Of a DNA stretch of 14,818 nt, positions 1 to 7,375 are shown piece after piece (position 1 is the stretch's first letter; each line of letters starts with the position of its first letter). Made by a program: the position numbers and the translations under genes. Below the pieces are notes generated by a model. It was not told where the DNA came from and did no database searches. It saw only the letters and a program-made list of their open reading frames with translations. Source of the stretch: CAZZCN01 sp964652975 (GTDB taxonomy: Bacteria; Bacillota; Clostridia; Saccharofermentanales; UBA5734). The stretch is taken from assembly GCA_964652975.1 (NCBI GenBank), contig CAZZCN010000067.1:1-14818 (forward strand). Reading direction: 5' to 3'.

Positions 1-131
1 CCACCCAGTGAAAAATACATATCAAGCATTTCGTGGCTCTCAGTTGTATTGCTAAAGTCAACATTTCCGGCTCCAAAAGCAACGACCGAAGCCTTTCTTC
101 CTAACCCATTTATAAAAGTTTGTTTCATCAT
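1..131 (-). CDS. Aldo/keto reductase, N-terminal part (cut by window edge)
   Basis: Read leftward from ATG at 131 this gives 43 codons that run off the window edge without a stop. The peptide begins MMKQTFINGLGRKAS and continues with VVAFGAGNVDF and HEMLDMYFSLGG. This matches the first beta strand and helix of aldo/keto reductases (a Gxx(A/V)S start, a glycine-rich first strand, and a xxLxxxxxxGG segment before the usual NxFDTA motif, which is outside the window). Family members are NAD(P)H-dependent cytosolic oxidoreductases; the substrate cannot be told from this fragment. Two adjacent ATG codons (131 and 128) could start it; an AAAAGGGG ribosome binding site lies at 142-149, better spaced for the ATG at 131. 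The gene is divergent from the rhodanese gene. Confidence 0.7.
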   Translation of the reverse strand, partial: MMKQTFINGLGRKASVVAFGAGNVDFSNTTESHEMLDMYFSLG

Positions 132-160
132 TTTATTTAAACCCCTTTTCTAATAATTGG

Positions 161-169
161 ATAATACCA
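161..169 (-). promoter_or_regulatory. Possible extended -10 promoter for the aldo/keto reductase gene
   Basis: On the minus strand the sequence TGGTATTAT is an extended -10 element (TGnTATTAT) placed about 20 bases upstream of the ribosome binding site. No convincing -35 is seen. Call is by pattern only. Confidence 0.3.
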
Positions 170-236
170 ATTCACAAATCACGAAATCCATTTTCACATA
201 TCTTGGTAATATGTTACAGTATCCATGTTTTTTTAC

Positions 237-245
237 TGCTATAAT
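237..245 (+). promoter_or_regulatory. Extended -10 promoter for the rhodanese gene
   Basis: TGCTATAAT is a perfect extended -10 element (TGn followed by TATAAT at 240-245), 32 bases before the start codon. The expected -35 position (217-222) is poor, which is usual for extended -10 promoters. Transcription would start near 252, leaving a short leader with the ribosome binding site. Confidence 0.5.
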
Positions 246-277
246 AACACAAAATTGGTTTAAGGATGGTATAAGAA

Positions 278-628
278 ATGGGAAATTTATTTGAAATGTT
301 CAGACCAGAGAAAAGATGTCCGGCTATCTCGCCGAAAGATGCAAAGGATTTATTGGCAGCTGACAAATCAGTTCTTTTGATTGATGTCAGAACACCTCAA
401 GAATATGCCGAGGTCAGAATTCCCGGAAGCATTCTAGCTCCGTTGGATATTCTTTCATTAAAAATACAAGATATCGCTCCCTCAAAGGATACAAAGTTGA
501 TTGTCTATTGCCGCAGTGGTGCAAGAGCTACATCGGCATGCACCCAGCTTGCACATCTGGGATACACCAATGTAAGTAATCTAGGCGGAATAATGACATG
601 GCCATACGAGACTGTCAGCGGCAGATAA
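278..628 (+). CDS. Single-domain rhodanese-like protein
   Basis: A 116-residue protein that is one rhodanese domain. It shows LLIDVRTPQEY at 33-43, RIPGS at 47-51 (the family normally has GHIPGS; here the Gly-His pair is replaced), and the active-site loop CRSGAR at 78-83 with catalytic Cys78, then LGGIMTW near the end. Members of this family move sulfane sulfur through a cysteine persulfide; the acceptor here is unknown. No signal peptide or membrane segment is visible, so it should be cytosolic. The start is supported by AAGGATGG at 262-269. An extended -10 element precedes it and a second promoter lies between it and the next gene, so it is probably its own transcription unit. A minor alternative is a regulatory rhodanese without enzyme activity. 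Confidence 0.88.
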   Translation: MGNLFEMFRPEKRCPAISPKDAKDLLAADKSVLLIDVRTPQEYAEVRIPGSILAPLDILSLKIQDIAPSKDTKLIVYCRSGARATSACTQLAHLGYTNVSNLGGIMTWPYETVSGR

Positions 629-684
629 TAGATTGAATTTTTATATCTTTTTGAGTATTAACATATTAAGTTTTACTTATGATG

Positions 685-693
685 TGATATAAT
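685..693 (+). promoter_or_regulatory. Extended -10 promoter for the PEP/pyruvate-binding gene
   Basis: TGATATAAT is another extended -10 element (TGn plus TATAAT at 688-693), 53 bases before the start codon at 747. The -35 region (665-670) is weak. Confidence 0.5.
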
Positions 694-746
694 TTCCTCA
701 TGTCGGTTCACAAATTTTATCGATAACTGATATCGGAGGTTTGCAT

Positions 747-3335
747 ATGAATTCATTCAACAGGCGCGTTCACACCGGACTTTTGGAATTTGACGAAATG
801 ATCGACTCGCTTCGCCTCGGTGATAATGTGGTGTGGCAGGTTGATTCTATCGAAGACTATTCGATTTTCGTTGATTTTTACGTTAATCAAGCATTGGCTG
901 ACGAACGCAATATTGTTTATATGAGATTTGGTAACCACGCCCCACTTCTTGAGAAATCAGACCGTATAACAGAGCATCACCTTATTCCAAACAAAGGTTT
1001 TGAATCATTTGCAACACAGGTTTATCACATTATAGAGAAGGAAGGCAGGTATGCTTTCTACGTCTTTGATTGTCTCACGGATCTTCTTGAACAATGGTGC
1101 AGTGATCTTATGTTAGGTAATTTTTTCAAAATCACCTGTCCTCACCTGTTTGCCCTTGATACATTGGCATATTTTGCAATTATTCGTTACAAGCATTCAA
1201 ATGAATCAATTGCACGAATCCGTGAGACCACCCAGCTTCTGATTGATCTAAAGAATATCTCATCTACGTTGTATCTTCACCCGCTGAAGGTCTGGGAACG
1301 CTACTCTCCCACAATGTTTCTGCCTCATAAATATGTAAACGGCAAGTTTGAAACCATTACTTCAAGCGTTGAAAATTCAGACCTTTTCAGGCCAAGACTT
1401 GCAGAGCAAAGAAGCGCAGGTCTCCTTGATTACTGGGACAATCTTTTCATAGAGGCAGAAGGATTGCTTTCCTTGAAGGTGGGCGACCCCGTCCGCAAAG
1501 AAATGTTCACGCGGCTTATTCACCTGTTGATTGGCAAGGATCCGATGATTTCTAAACTTGCCCACAAGTTCATGGTTCTGGAAGATATAATAAGAATCAA
1601 AAACCGACAGATCGGTACAGGATATATTGGCGGCAAATCAGTGGGAATGCTTATTGCCAGGAGCATTTTAAAGAACGAAAAAACATTCGACTTTTCGAGT
1701 CAGCTTGAAGAACACGACTCTTTCTATCTTGGATCCGATATTTTCTATACATACCTCGTCCAAAACGGATGGTGGAATTTGAGAATGAAGCAGATAAATC
1801 CTGAGAGCTATTTTTCCGAGGCCAAAATCCTGAAGGAAAAGTTAATGTCGGGTGAATTTCCAACTGCCATCAGGGACAGGTTCATGGAGATGCTTGAATA
1901 TTTTGGTCAATCGCCCATCATTGTGCGTTCATCGAGTCTTTTGGAGGACAATTTCGGCAATGCTTTTGCCGGCAAATACGAAAGTGTCTTTTGCGTTAAT
2001 CAAGGCTCACCTGAAGAGCGTTATCAGGAATTCGTCAATGCCGTTCGTGTAGTTTATGCCAGCACCATGGATGATAATGCTTTAAATTACAGGCTTAAAC
2101 GCGGTCTTGCAGGCAAGGACGAACAGATGGCTTTGCTTGTGCAGCGCGTTTCAGGTGATTATCACGGCAAATATTTTTTCCCTGCATTAGCCGGAGTTGG
2201 AAATTCCTCTAATCTATACGTCTGGGATAAGCAGATTGATCCACATGCAGGTATGCTTCGTCTTGTATTCGGTCTCGGTACGCGTGCTGTTGACAGGACA
2301 TCAGGAGATTATCCGAGAATAGTGAGTCTTGACAAGCCTTTATTGTGGCCGGTTGAATTTGACAAGAGAAGCCAGTACTCACAGCATGAAGTGGATTTGC
2401 TTGATCTTGCGAATAACAAGCTGGCAACAATTTCTGTTGATACACTTCTTTATGATGACAAGAGCATCGACCATTCTTTGTTCGCGGAGATTGACCAGCA
2501 GGTCACATCGCGAATGCGTGAACTTGGTCTCGCAAAGCCCATATCGTATATACTTACCTTTCAGAAGCTGCTTGCAGAAACAACATTTCCTTCATATATA
2601 AAGCAGGTTCTCTCCTGTCTTCAGAAAAATTATAATTACCCGGTTGACATTGAATACACTGTAAATTTTTCGAAGGACAACGCATATCATGTCAATTTGC
2701 TTCAATGCAGACCTCTTCAGACAAAAGGTCTTGGCAAGGCCATATCCTTCCCCGAATCAACATCTCCTTCAAACACACTGATTTCGGTAAATGGTGGATT
2801 CATGGGAGGTAATGCAAGGATACCTCTTCAATATATAGTTTCGATTAATCCTGAACAGTACAGTAAACTAATCGAATCAAAGAAGTACAGCATAGCCAGA
2901 ATTGTAGGCAAATTGAATCAGATTTTCAACAGGGAGTCAAAATCGGCACTTTTAATTTCACCGGGCAGGCTAGGAACAACCACTCCTTCTTTGGGTGTCC
3001 CGGTTAGTTTTTCTGAAATATGCAATATGAGTGTCATCTGCGAAGTTGAATTTGAAACTGCGGGATTGATGCCGGAACTTTCCTATGGAAGTCATTTTTT
3101 TCAGGACCTGGTTGAGTCCGACATTTTCTACATCGCCCTCTTCCCTAGAAATGAAGGTACATTTTTCAATGAAGACTGGATTGCAAGCCAGAAAAACCAT
3201 TTATCTGAATGGTTTCCTGATCACGCAGAGTTCGAAAATATAATAAAAGTAGTTGAAAGCCCTTTGCAAAAGGGCGCATCAACCCTTGAACTCTATTCCG
3301 ACATTGTAACTCAGAAATGCGTGTGTACATGGTGA
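747..3335 (+). CDS. PEP/pyruvate-binding (PPDK N-terminal type) protein with degenerate KaiC-like domain
   Basis: Start chosen at ATG 747 (862 aa), not the upstream TTG at 741, because GGAGGT at 735-740 abuts the TTG but is well spaced from the ATG. Residues about 10-205 resemble the KaiC/RecA fold: a TGLLEFDEMI opening, a strand-loop-helix at 26-48 and a later strand with YVFDCLTDLL. The Walker A loop is replaced by VDSIEDYS, so it should not bind ATP in the usual way. Residues about 290-660 are a PPDK N-terminal ATP-grasp domain: IGGKSVGML near 294-302, IIVRSSSLLEDNFGNAFAGK near 391-410, VDIEYT near 633-638 and LLQCRPLQ near 651-658. The C-terminal part has ISPGRLGTTTPSLGVPVSF and SYGSHFFQDLVE, motifs shared by a poorly studied group of PEP/pyruvate-binding proteins. 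The swivelling phosphohistidine domain and the PEP-binding barrel are absent, so it is not a complete PEP synthase or PPDK. Function unknown; ATP-dependent phosphorylation or nucleotide sensing is inference. Confidence 0.85.
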   Translation: MNSFNRRVHTGLLEFDEMIDSLRLGDNVVWQVDSIEDYSIFVDFYVNQALADERNIVYMRFGNHAPLLEKSDRITEHHLIPNKGFESFATQVYHIIEKEGRYAFYVFDCLTDLLEQWCSDLMLGNFFKITCPHLFALDTLAYFAIIRYKHSNESIARIRETTQLLIDLKNISSTLYLHPLKVWERYSPTMFLPHKYVNGKFETITSSVENSDLFRPRLAEQRSAGLLDYWDNLFIEAEGLLSLKVGDPVRKEMFTRLIHLLIGKDPMISKLAHKFMVLEDIIRIKNRQIGTGYIGGKSVGMLIARSILKNEKTFDFSSQLEEHDSFYLGSDIFYTYLVQNGWWNLRMKQINPESYFSEAKILKEKLMSGEFPTAIRDRFMEMLEYFGQSPIIVRSSSLLEDNFGNAFAGKYESVFCVNQGSPEERYQEFVNAVRVVYASTMDDNALNYRLKRGLAGKDEQMALLVQRVSGDYHGKYFFPALAGVGNSSNLYVWDKQIDPHAGMLRLVFGLGTRAVDRTSGDYPRIVSLDKPLLWPVEFDKRSQYSQHEVDLLDLANNKLATISVDTLLYDDKSIDHSLFAEIDQQVTSRMRELGLAKPISYILTFQKLLAETTFPSYIKQVLSCLQKNYNYPVDIEYTVNFSKDNAYHVNLLQCRPLQTKGLGKAISFPESTSPSNTLISVNGGFMGGNARIPLQYIVSINPEQYSKLIESKKYSIARIVGKLNQIFNRESKSALLISPGRLGTTTPSLGVPVSFSEICNMSVICEVEFETAGLMPELSYGSHFFQDLVESDIFYIALFPRNEGTFFNEDWIASQKNHLSEWFPDHAEFENIIKVVESPLQKGASTLELYSDIVTQKCVCTW

Positions 3336-5446
3336 AATTCGAATTCACTTTGACAGGCCTTAGTTGTGCGAATTGTGCAGCAAATATTGAGTTTGAAATT
3401 AAAAAATTAAAAGAAGTCAATACTGCTTCAGTTGATTTTGTAAGCCAAAAATTGTATATTGAATCAGATTTAAATATTGACGATTTTTATGAAAAAATAA
3501 AATCGACCATTAACAGGATTGAGCCTGATGTAAATATTATCTTTAAAAGTAATAAAGCAAAAAACACACGTATAAATACTGAATCTGATGATGATCACAA
3601 TCACAAACGACAGTGGATAAAATTGATTGCAGGCGGAGTTATATTCGCTGTCGGTCTTATTTTTAACTTTAACCATTGGCTCGAGCTCGCTATCTTTTTA
3701 ACAAGCTATATTATTGTCGGCGAAAATGTCGTTATCGGTGCTGTCAAAGGAATAAAACGCGGACAGATATTCACGGAGCATTTTCTGATGAGTGTTGCGA
3801 CGATTGGTGCCTTTTTAATCGGTGAGTATCCTGAGGGAGTTGCTGTCATGCTGTTCTATCTTGTCGGCGAGATGTTTCAGGATTTGGCTGTGGATCACTC
3901 CAGAAAGTCGATTGGCACCTTGATGGATATACGTCCGGATTATGCCAATTTAAAAATCGGCGACGAGATTACAAGAGTTGCTCCGGAAGATGTCAAAATT
4001 GGAGATATTATAGTAGTCAAGCCCGGGGAACGGGTCCCGCTGGATGGTAAAGTAATCGACGGTGTTTCCATGGTCGATACAGCTCCCCTGACTGGAGAAT
4101 CCATGCCTCGTGAACTGGAACCCGGCATGGATGCATTAAGCGGGTTTATCAATATAAATGGCGTGTTGACGATTGCTGTGACAAAAGATTTTGAAAACTC
4201 CACTGTATCTAAAATTCTTGACCTGGTCCAGAATGCCAGCAGTAGAAAAGCACCTACCGAGAAATTCATTACAAAATTCGCCAGGTATTATACCCCTGTT
4301 GTTGTGTTTAGTGCTCTGGCACTTGCCCTCATTCCCCCACTACTTATTGCAGATGCTTCTTTTGATGTCTGGATATACCGGGCATTGGTTTTTCTAGTAG
4401 TCTCTTGTCCTTGTGCCTTGGTCATATCAATCCCTTTAGGTTTTTTTGGCGGTATCGGAGGTGCATCAAAACGAGGAATTCTTGTCAAAGGCGCCAACTA
4501 TCTCGAAGCTTTGAATAATTTAGAAACAGTAGTATTTGATAAGACGGGTACATTAACGAAAGGCGTATTCAAAGTAACCGAAGTCAATCCGCAAGGCAAC
4601 CTTTCCAAAAACGAGCTATTGGAATACGCGGGTTATGCAGAAATTTATTCCAACCACCCGATTGCCATGTCTATTGTTAATGAATATAAAATGGAAATTG
4701 ATAAGTCAAGAATAAGTGGTTATATAGAAATAGCCGGTCAAGGCATAACCGTTAATATAGACGGCAAAGAAGTTCTTGCAGGTAATTCCAGACTCATGGA
4801 CAGCCGTAATATTCAGCAGGTTGATATTGAATCAACCGGTACTGTTGTTTATGTTGCTGTGGATGGCAAATTTGCCGGTACTATAGTAATTTCAGACGAA
4901 GTAAAAAAAGATTCAGCTGATGCTATAACTGAACTAAAAAAACTGGGAGTCACTCATACAATCATGTTAACAGGCGATTTAAAGTCTGTTGGAGATAAAA
5001 TCGGATCAGAATTAGGCATAGATGAGGTTTTTTCTGAGCTCCTGCCTGCTGACAAGGTTAAAAAGCTGGAATCACTGGAAGCCCAAAAGTCTTATAGCGG
5101 CAAAATAGTATTTGTTGGTGACGGAATCAATGATGCTCCTGTCCTCGCACGGGCTGACATAGGTATCGCCATGGGCGGTCTGGGGTCCGATGCTGCCATT
5201 GAGGCTGCTGACATTGTCATAATGACAGACGAACCATCAAAGATAGCTACTGCTATTAAAATTGCCAGAAGAACAAAAACCATCGTTATTCAAAACATCG
5301 TATTTGCTTTGGGTGTAAAGGCCATCTTTCTTGTTCTTGGAGCCCTTGGATTTGCATCTATGTGGGAAGCGGTATTTGCTGACATGGGCGTGGCTATACT
5401 GGCAATATTGAACGCATCCAGGGTCATGAATACCAGAAACATATAA
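3317..5446 (+). CDS. cadA: P1B-type heavy metal-exporting ATPase (Zn/Cd/Pb type)
   Basis: A 709-residue heavy-metal P-type ATPase that would pump divalent soft metals out across the plasma membrane. It has one N-terminal HMA domain with LSCANC (metal cysteines 17 and 20), a short acidic/His linker (SDDDHNHKR, 90-98), the TGES actuator loop at 259-262, the membrane CPC motif at 364-366, the phosphorylated Asp in DKTGT at 408-412, the HP motif (SNHP) at 445-448 and the hinge GDGIND at 601-606. The last two membrane helices carry Lys668 and the pattern WEAVFADMG (683-691), the signature of subgroup P1B-2 (Zn, Cd, Pb) and not of copper pumps. It overlaps the upstream gene by 19 bases. No clear ribosome binding site precedes ATG 3317 or the in-frame ATG 3329, so translation is probably coupled. 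No ArsR/MerR-type regulator is nearby. Confidence 0.93.
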   Translation: MRVYMVKFEFTLTGLSCANCAANIEFEIKKLKEVNTASVDFVSQKLYIESDLNIDDFYEKIKSTINRIEPDVNIIFKSNKAKNTRINTESDDDHNHKRQWIKLIAGGVIFAVGLIFNFNHWLELAIFLTSYIIVGENVVIGAVKGIKRGQIFTEHFLMSVATIGAFLIGEYPEGVAVMLFYLVGEMFQDLAVDHSRKSIGTLMDIRPDYANLKIGDEITRVAPEDVKIGDIIVVKPGERVPLDGKVIDGVSMVDTAPLTGESMPRELEPGMDALSGFININGVLTIAVTKDFENSTVSKILDLVQNASSRKAPTEKFITKFARYYTPVVVFSALALALIPPLLIADASFDVWIYRALVFLVVSCPCALVISIPLGFFGGIGGASKRGILVKGANYLEALNNLETVVFDKTGTLTKGVFKVTEVNPQGNLSKNELLEYAGYAEIYSNHPIAMSIVNEYKMEIDKSRISGYIEIAGQGITVNIDGKEVLAGNSRLMDSRNIQQVDIESTGTVVYVAVDGKFAGTIVISDEVKKDSADAITELKKLGVTHTIMLTGDLKSVGDKIGSELGIDEVFSELLPADKVKKLESLEAQKSYSGKIVFVGDGINDAPVLARADIGIAMGGLGSDAAIEAADIVIMTDEPSKIATAIKIARRTKTIVIQNIVFALGVKAIFLVLGALGFASMWEAVFADMGVAILAILNASRVMNTRNI

Positions 5447-5467
5447 TAGCACTCGTAATCATACATT

Positions 5468-5593
5468 ATGCGTACATTGGATATCGCTTTCAGCGTAGGC
5501 TTTTCAGATTCTAATTATTTTAGCACCATATTTAAAAGAATTACCGGTGAAACACCGAAATGTTATAAAGGCAGAGCCGATCGCAGTGTCTAG
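5468..5593 (+). pseudogene. Remnant of an AraC-family regulator (C-terminal helix-turn-helix end)
   Basis: A 41-codon open stretch, ATG to TAG, whose translation contains DIAFSVGFSDSNYFSTIFKR followed by ITGETPKCYKG. This is the second helix-turn-helix and signature tail of AraC/XylS-family regulators (IAxxVGFSDxxYFxxxFKxxxGxTPxxYR). The other ~60 residues of the DNA-binding domain and the whole sensor domain are missing and nothing upstream in the cadA tail supplies them. It has no ribosome binding site and is best read as a decayed gene fragment. Its presence suggests that a regulator once lay here and was lost by deletion. Confidence 0.75.
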
Positions 5594-5605
5594 TAACGGT
5601 TGCAA

Positions 5606-7114
5606 CTATTCACTTGTAGCTGTTGGTTCCAACCATTCCAAATTACCTATGACCCAGGCTGTCAATTCACTTAGCGATGGGTGAATCACCATGGAGGTAT
5701 AAAGCGGCTCTAAAGTACCATGCTTTGGGCAGCTAGGAAGTTCGCATATGTTGTGCGGGTGTTCAATGTTGCTTCTTACTTTGCAATTGTAGCCAATATT
5801 CATAAAATACACGAAGGATTGAATCAGAATCGCTGCATGAGGCCCTGCAATATGCACTCCGAGAATTTTCATGTTCTCATCTGCAATTACTTTAACAAAT
5901 CCATTATCCAAATCACTTTTTTCGTAACCCATTGCGTATCCATTTACGACCTCTGAATAATAATTTTTGCCGATTAATATCCGTTTGTTATTCTTCAATG
6001 CTTCCTTTTGGGTAATGCCAACATGTGCAACCTGAGGGTGCGTAAATATCGCCCAAGGAACTTTTGAATAGTCTGCCTGCTTTTTGGTTGTGTTTTTATA
6101 AAATATATTATTGCTCAAAATTTCAGCCTCGTAGTTGGCCTTATGCCTGAATTGAAATTTACCGTTTATGTCGCCAACAGCCCAGATATTTGGTACATTT
6201 GTTTCTAAAAACTCATTCGTTATAATCCAGCCCTTCTCATCGACCTTGATCCCCGTCTTTTCTACTTTTAAAATATCAGCGTTTGAACGTATTCCTGATG
6301 AAACGAATATTTCTTCGCATTCAATATATTCAAGTTCTAATGTTTCGATATTTTGAATTGTTACAATCTTATTTTGCTGCTTTTTTTCCACCTTTATGGC
6401 CTTAAATTTTGTCTTTACATTTATTGAATTTTTTGCAAACTCATTTTCTACAAAAACACTTATCTCCTCCTCCTCAGTTGATAGTAGATGAGGTGCCAGT
6501 TCAATAACAGTCACTGCTGTGCCGAGTGCCGAAAAAACATGCGCAAACTCAGCTCCTATCGCCCCACCGCCTATTATCACAAGGCTTTTCCACGGGACTT
6601 CTGGAAATTTGTCCCCGAAAAACGTTTCGGATATTACAAATCCTGTCTCATGTAATCCCTCTATTGGCGGTATGAAGGATCGCCCTCCGGCAGCAACAAC
6701 AAATTTGGCACCTTTAAATTCCTCTGAATAGCTTCCATCTGACAGTTTTACTTTCATAGTAAACGGGGATGTAAATTCAGCCGTTCCTTTATAGACAGTG
6801 GCAGCTTGGTTGTCAGTCAGACTGTTTTCGATATCCTTGTTCTGGTCAATCATTTTCCACATGCGTTTAGAGATCAATTTCCAATCAACACTTTTGAGGT
6901 CCAGATCAACACCAATTTTTTTTGAGTGGGCTGCTTCGCGAATCATATCACATGGTGCAACCAGAACCTTTGAAGGAATGCATCCTTTGGTAAGGCAGGT
7001 ACCTCCGAATTTCGAATTTTCGACAATAGCACACTTTAATTTGTTCTGGATAGCATACTCCAGTATCGAAAGACCTACACCACTACCTATTATTACCATA
7101 TCAAATTCAATCAT
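5606..7114 (-). CDS. Dihydrolipoyl dehydrogenase-like FAD/NAD(P) disulfide oxidoreductase
   Basis: Start chosen at ATG 7114 (502 aa) because AAAGGAGG at 7121-7128 is ideally spaced; an ORF extension to 7165 has no such signal. The protein is a class I pyridine nucleotide-disulfide oxidoreductase. FAD-binding strand MVIIGSGVG at 6-14; redox motif GGTCLTKGCIPSK at 38-50 with Cys40 and Cys45; NAD(P)-binding IIGGGAIGAE at 180-189; second FAD motif AVGDINGK at 312-319; C-terminal dimer-interface base pair HPSLSE at 478-483 (His478, Glu483). These fit lipoamide dehydrogenase; mercuric reductase or a related thiol reductase is possible. Just before the HPSLSE motif lies HPHNICELPSCPKHG, an unusual Cys/His-rich stretch. 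No dehydrogenase complex E1/E2 genes or glycine cleavage genes are near. It follows the osmoprotectant operon on the same strand; the gap holds the 38-bp repeats. Confidence 0.88.
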   Translation of the reverse strand: MIEFDMVIIGSGVGLSILEYAIQNKLKCAIVENSKFGGTCLTKGCIPSKVLVAPCDMIREAAHSKKIGVDLDLKSVDWKLISKRMWKMIDQNKDIENSLTDNQAATVYKGTAEFTSPFTMKVKLSDGSYSEEFKGAKFVVAAGGRSFIPPIEGLHETGFVISETFFGDKFPEVPWKSLVIIGGGAIGAEFAHVFSALGTAVTVIELAPHLLSTEEEEISVFVENEFAKNSINVKTKFKAIKVEKKQQNKIVTIQNIETLELEYIECEEIFVSSGIRSNADILKVEKTGIKVDEKGWIITNEFLETNVPNIWAVGDINGKFQFRHKANYEAEILSNNIFYKNTTKKQADYSKVPWAIFTHPQVAHVGITQKEALKNNKRILIGKNYYSEVVNGYAMGYEKSDLDNGFVKVIADENMKILGVHIAGPHAAILIQSFVYFMNIGYNCKVRSNIEHPHNICELPSCPKHGTLEPLYTSMVIHPSLSELTAWVIGNLEWLEPTATSE

Positions 7115-7150
7115 CACAAATCCTCCTTTAATAGTCTGGCTGTTCAGGAC

Positions 7151-7375
7151 TTCTATTAAACGCAATAGACATTTTGTTGTTGCATCATTTTATTACACTA
7201 CTTAGTTGTATTTCTTTTTGCTCTTTTTATTATATCGCATAGTATTATTTACTGTTTCTTCTTTTTGTTACACCACGTTGTTATTTTTTCTATTTACTCT
7301 TTTTGTTAACCCACATAGTTATTTTTACTGTTTCATCTTCCAGTTAAATCACATATTTGTTTTTTTGCTTCAGCG
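7151..7375. repeat. Six degenerate tandem units of about 38 bp at the 3' end of the permease gene
   Basis: Units at 7151-7186, 7188-7223, 7224-7261, 7262-7299, 7300-7337 and 7338-7375; the last four are exactly 38 bases. Hand alignment on the minus strand gives 30 of 38 identities between 7300-7337 and 7262-7299, 29 of 38 between 7300-7337 and 7224-7261, and 22 of 38 between 7338-7375 and 7300-7337. A common core on the minus strand is ACTATGTGG followed by TTAACAAAAA. The unit 7338-7375 contains the last codons and the stop codon of the permease gene, so the array looks like old, decaying duplications of that gene end. No terminator is seen in it. Confidence 0.7.

Noticed and set aside
721..735. 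Small inverted repeat CGATA-actga-TATCG just before the ribosome binding site of the PPDK-N gene
   Set aside because: Only 5 bp of stem; too short to call an operator or attenuator.
5551..5563. Hairpin CGGTG-aaa-CACCG after cadA as a possible terminator
   Set aside because: It has no T run on either strand and is part of the codons of the AraC remnant (TGETP motif).
7224..7261. TATAAT on the minus strand (7229-7234) as a promoter for the disulfide oxidoreductase
   Set aside because: No acceptable -35 box at 16-18 bases and no extended -10; A/T-rich repeats yield such matches by chance.
7151..7375. CRISPR array
   Set aside because: Units are contiguous and diverged with no unique spacers, and no cas genes are present.
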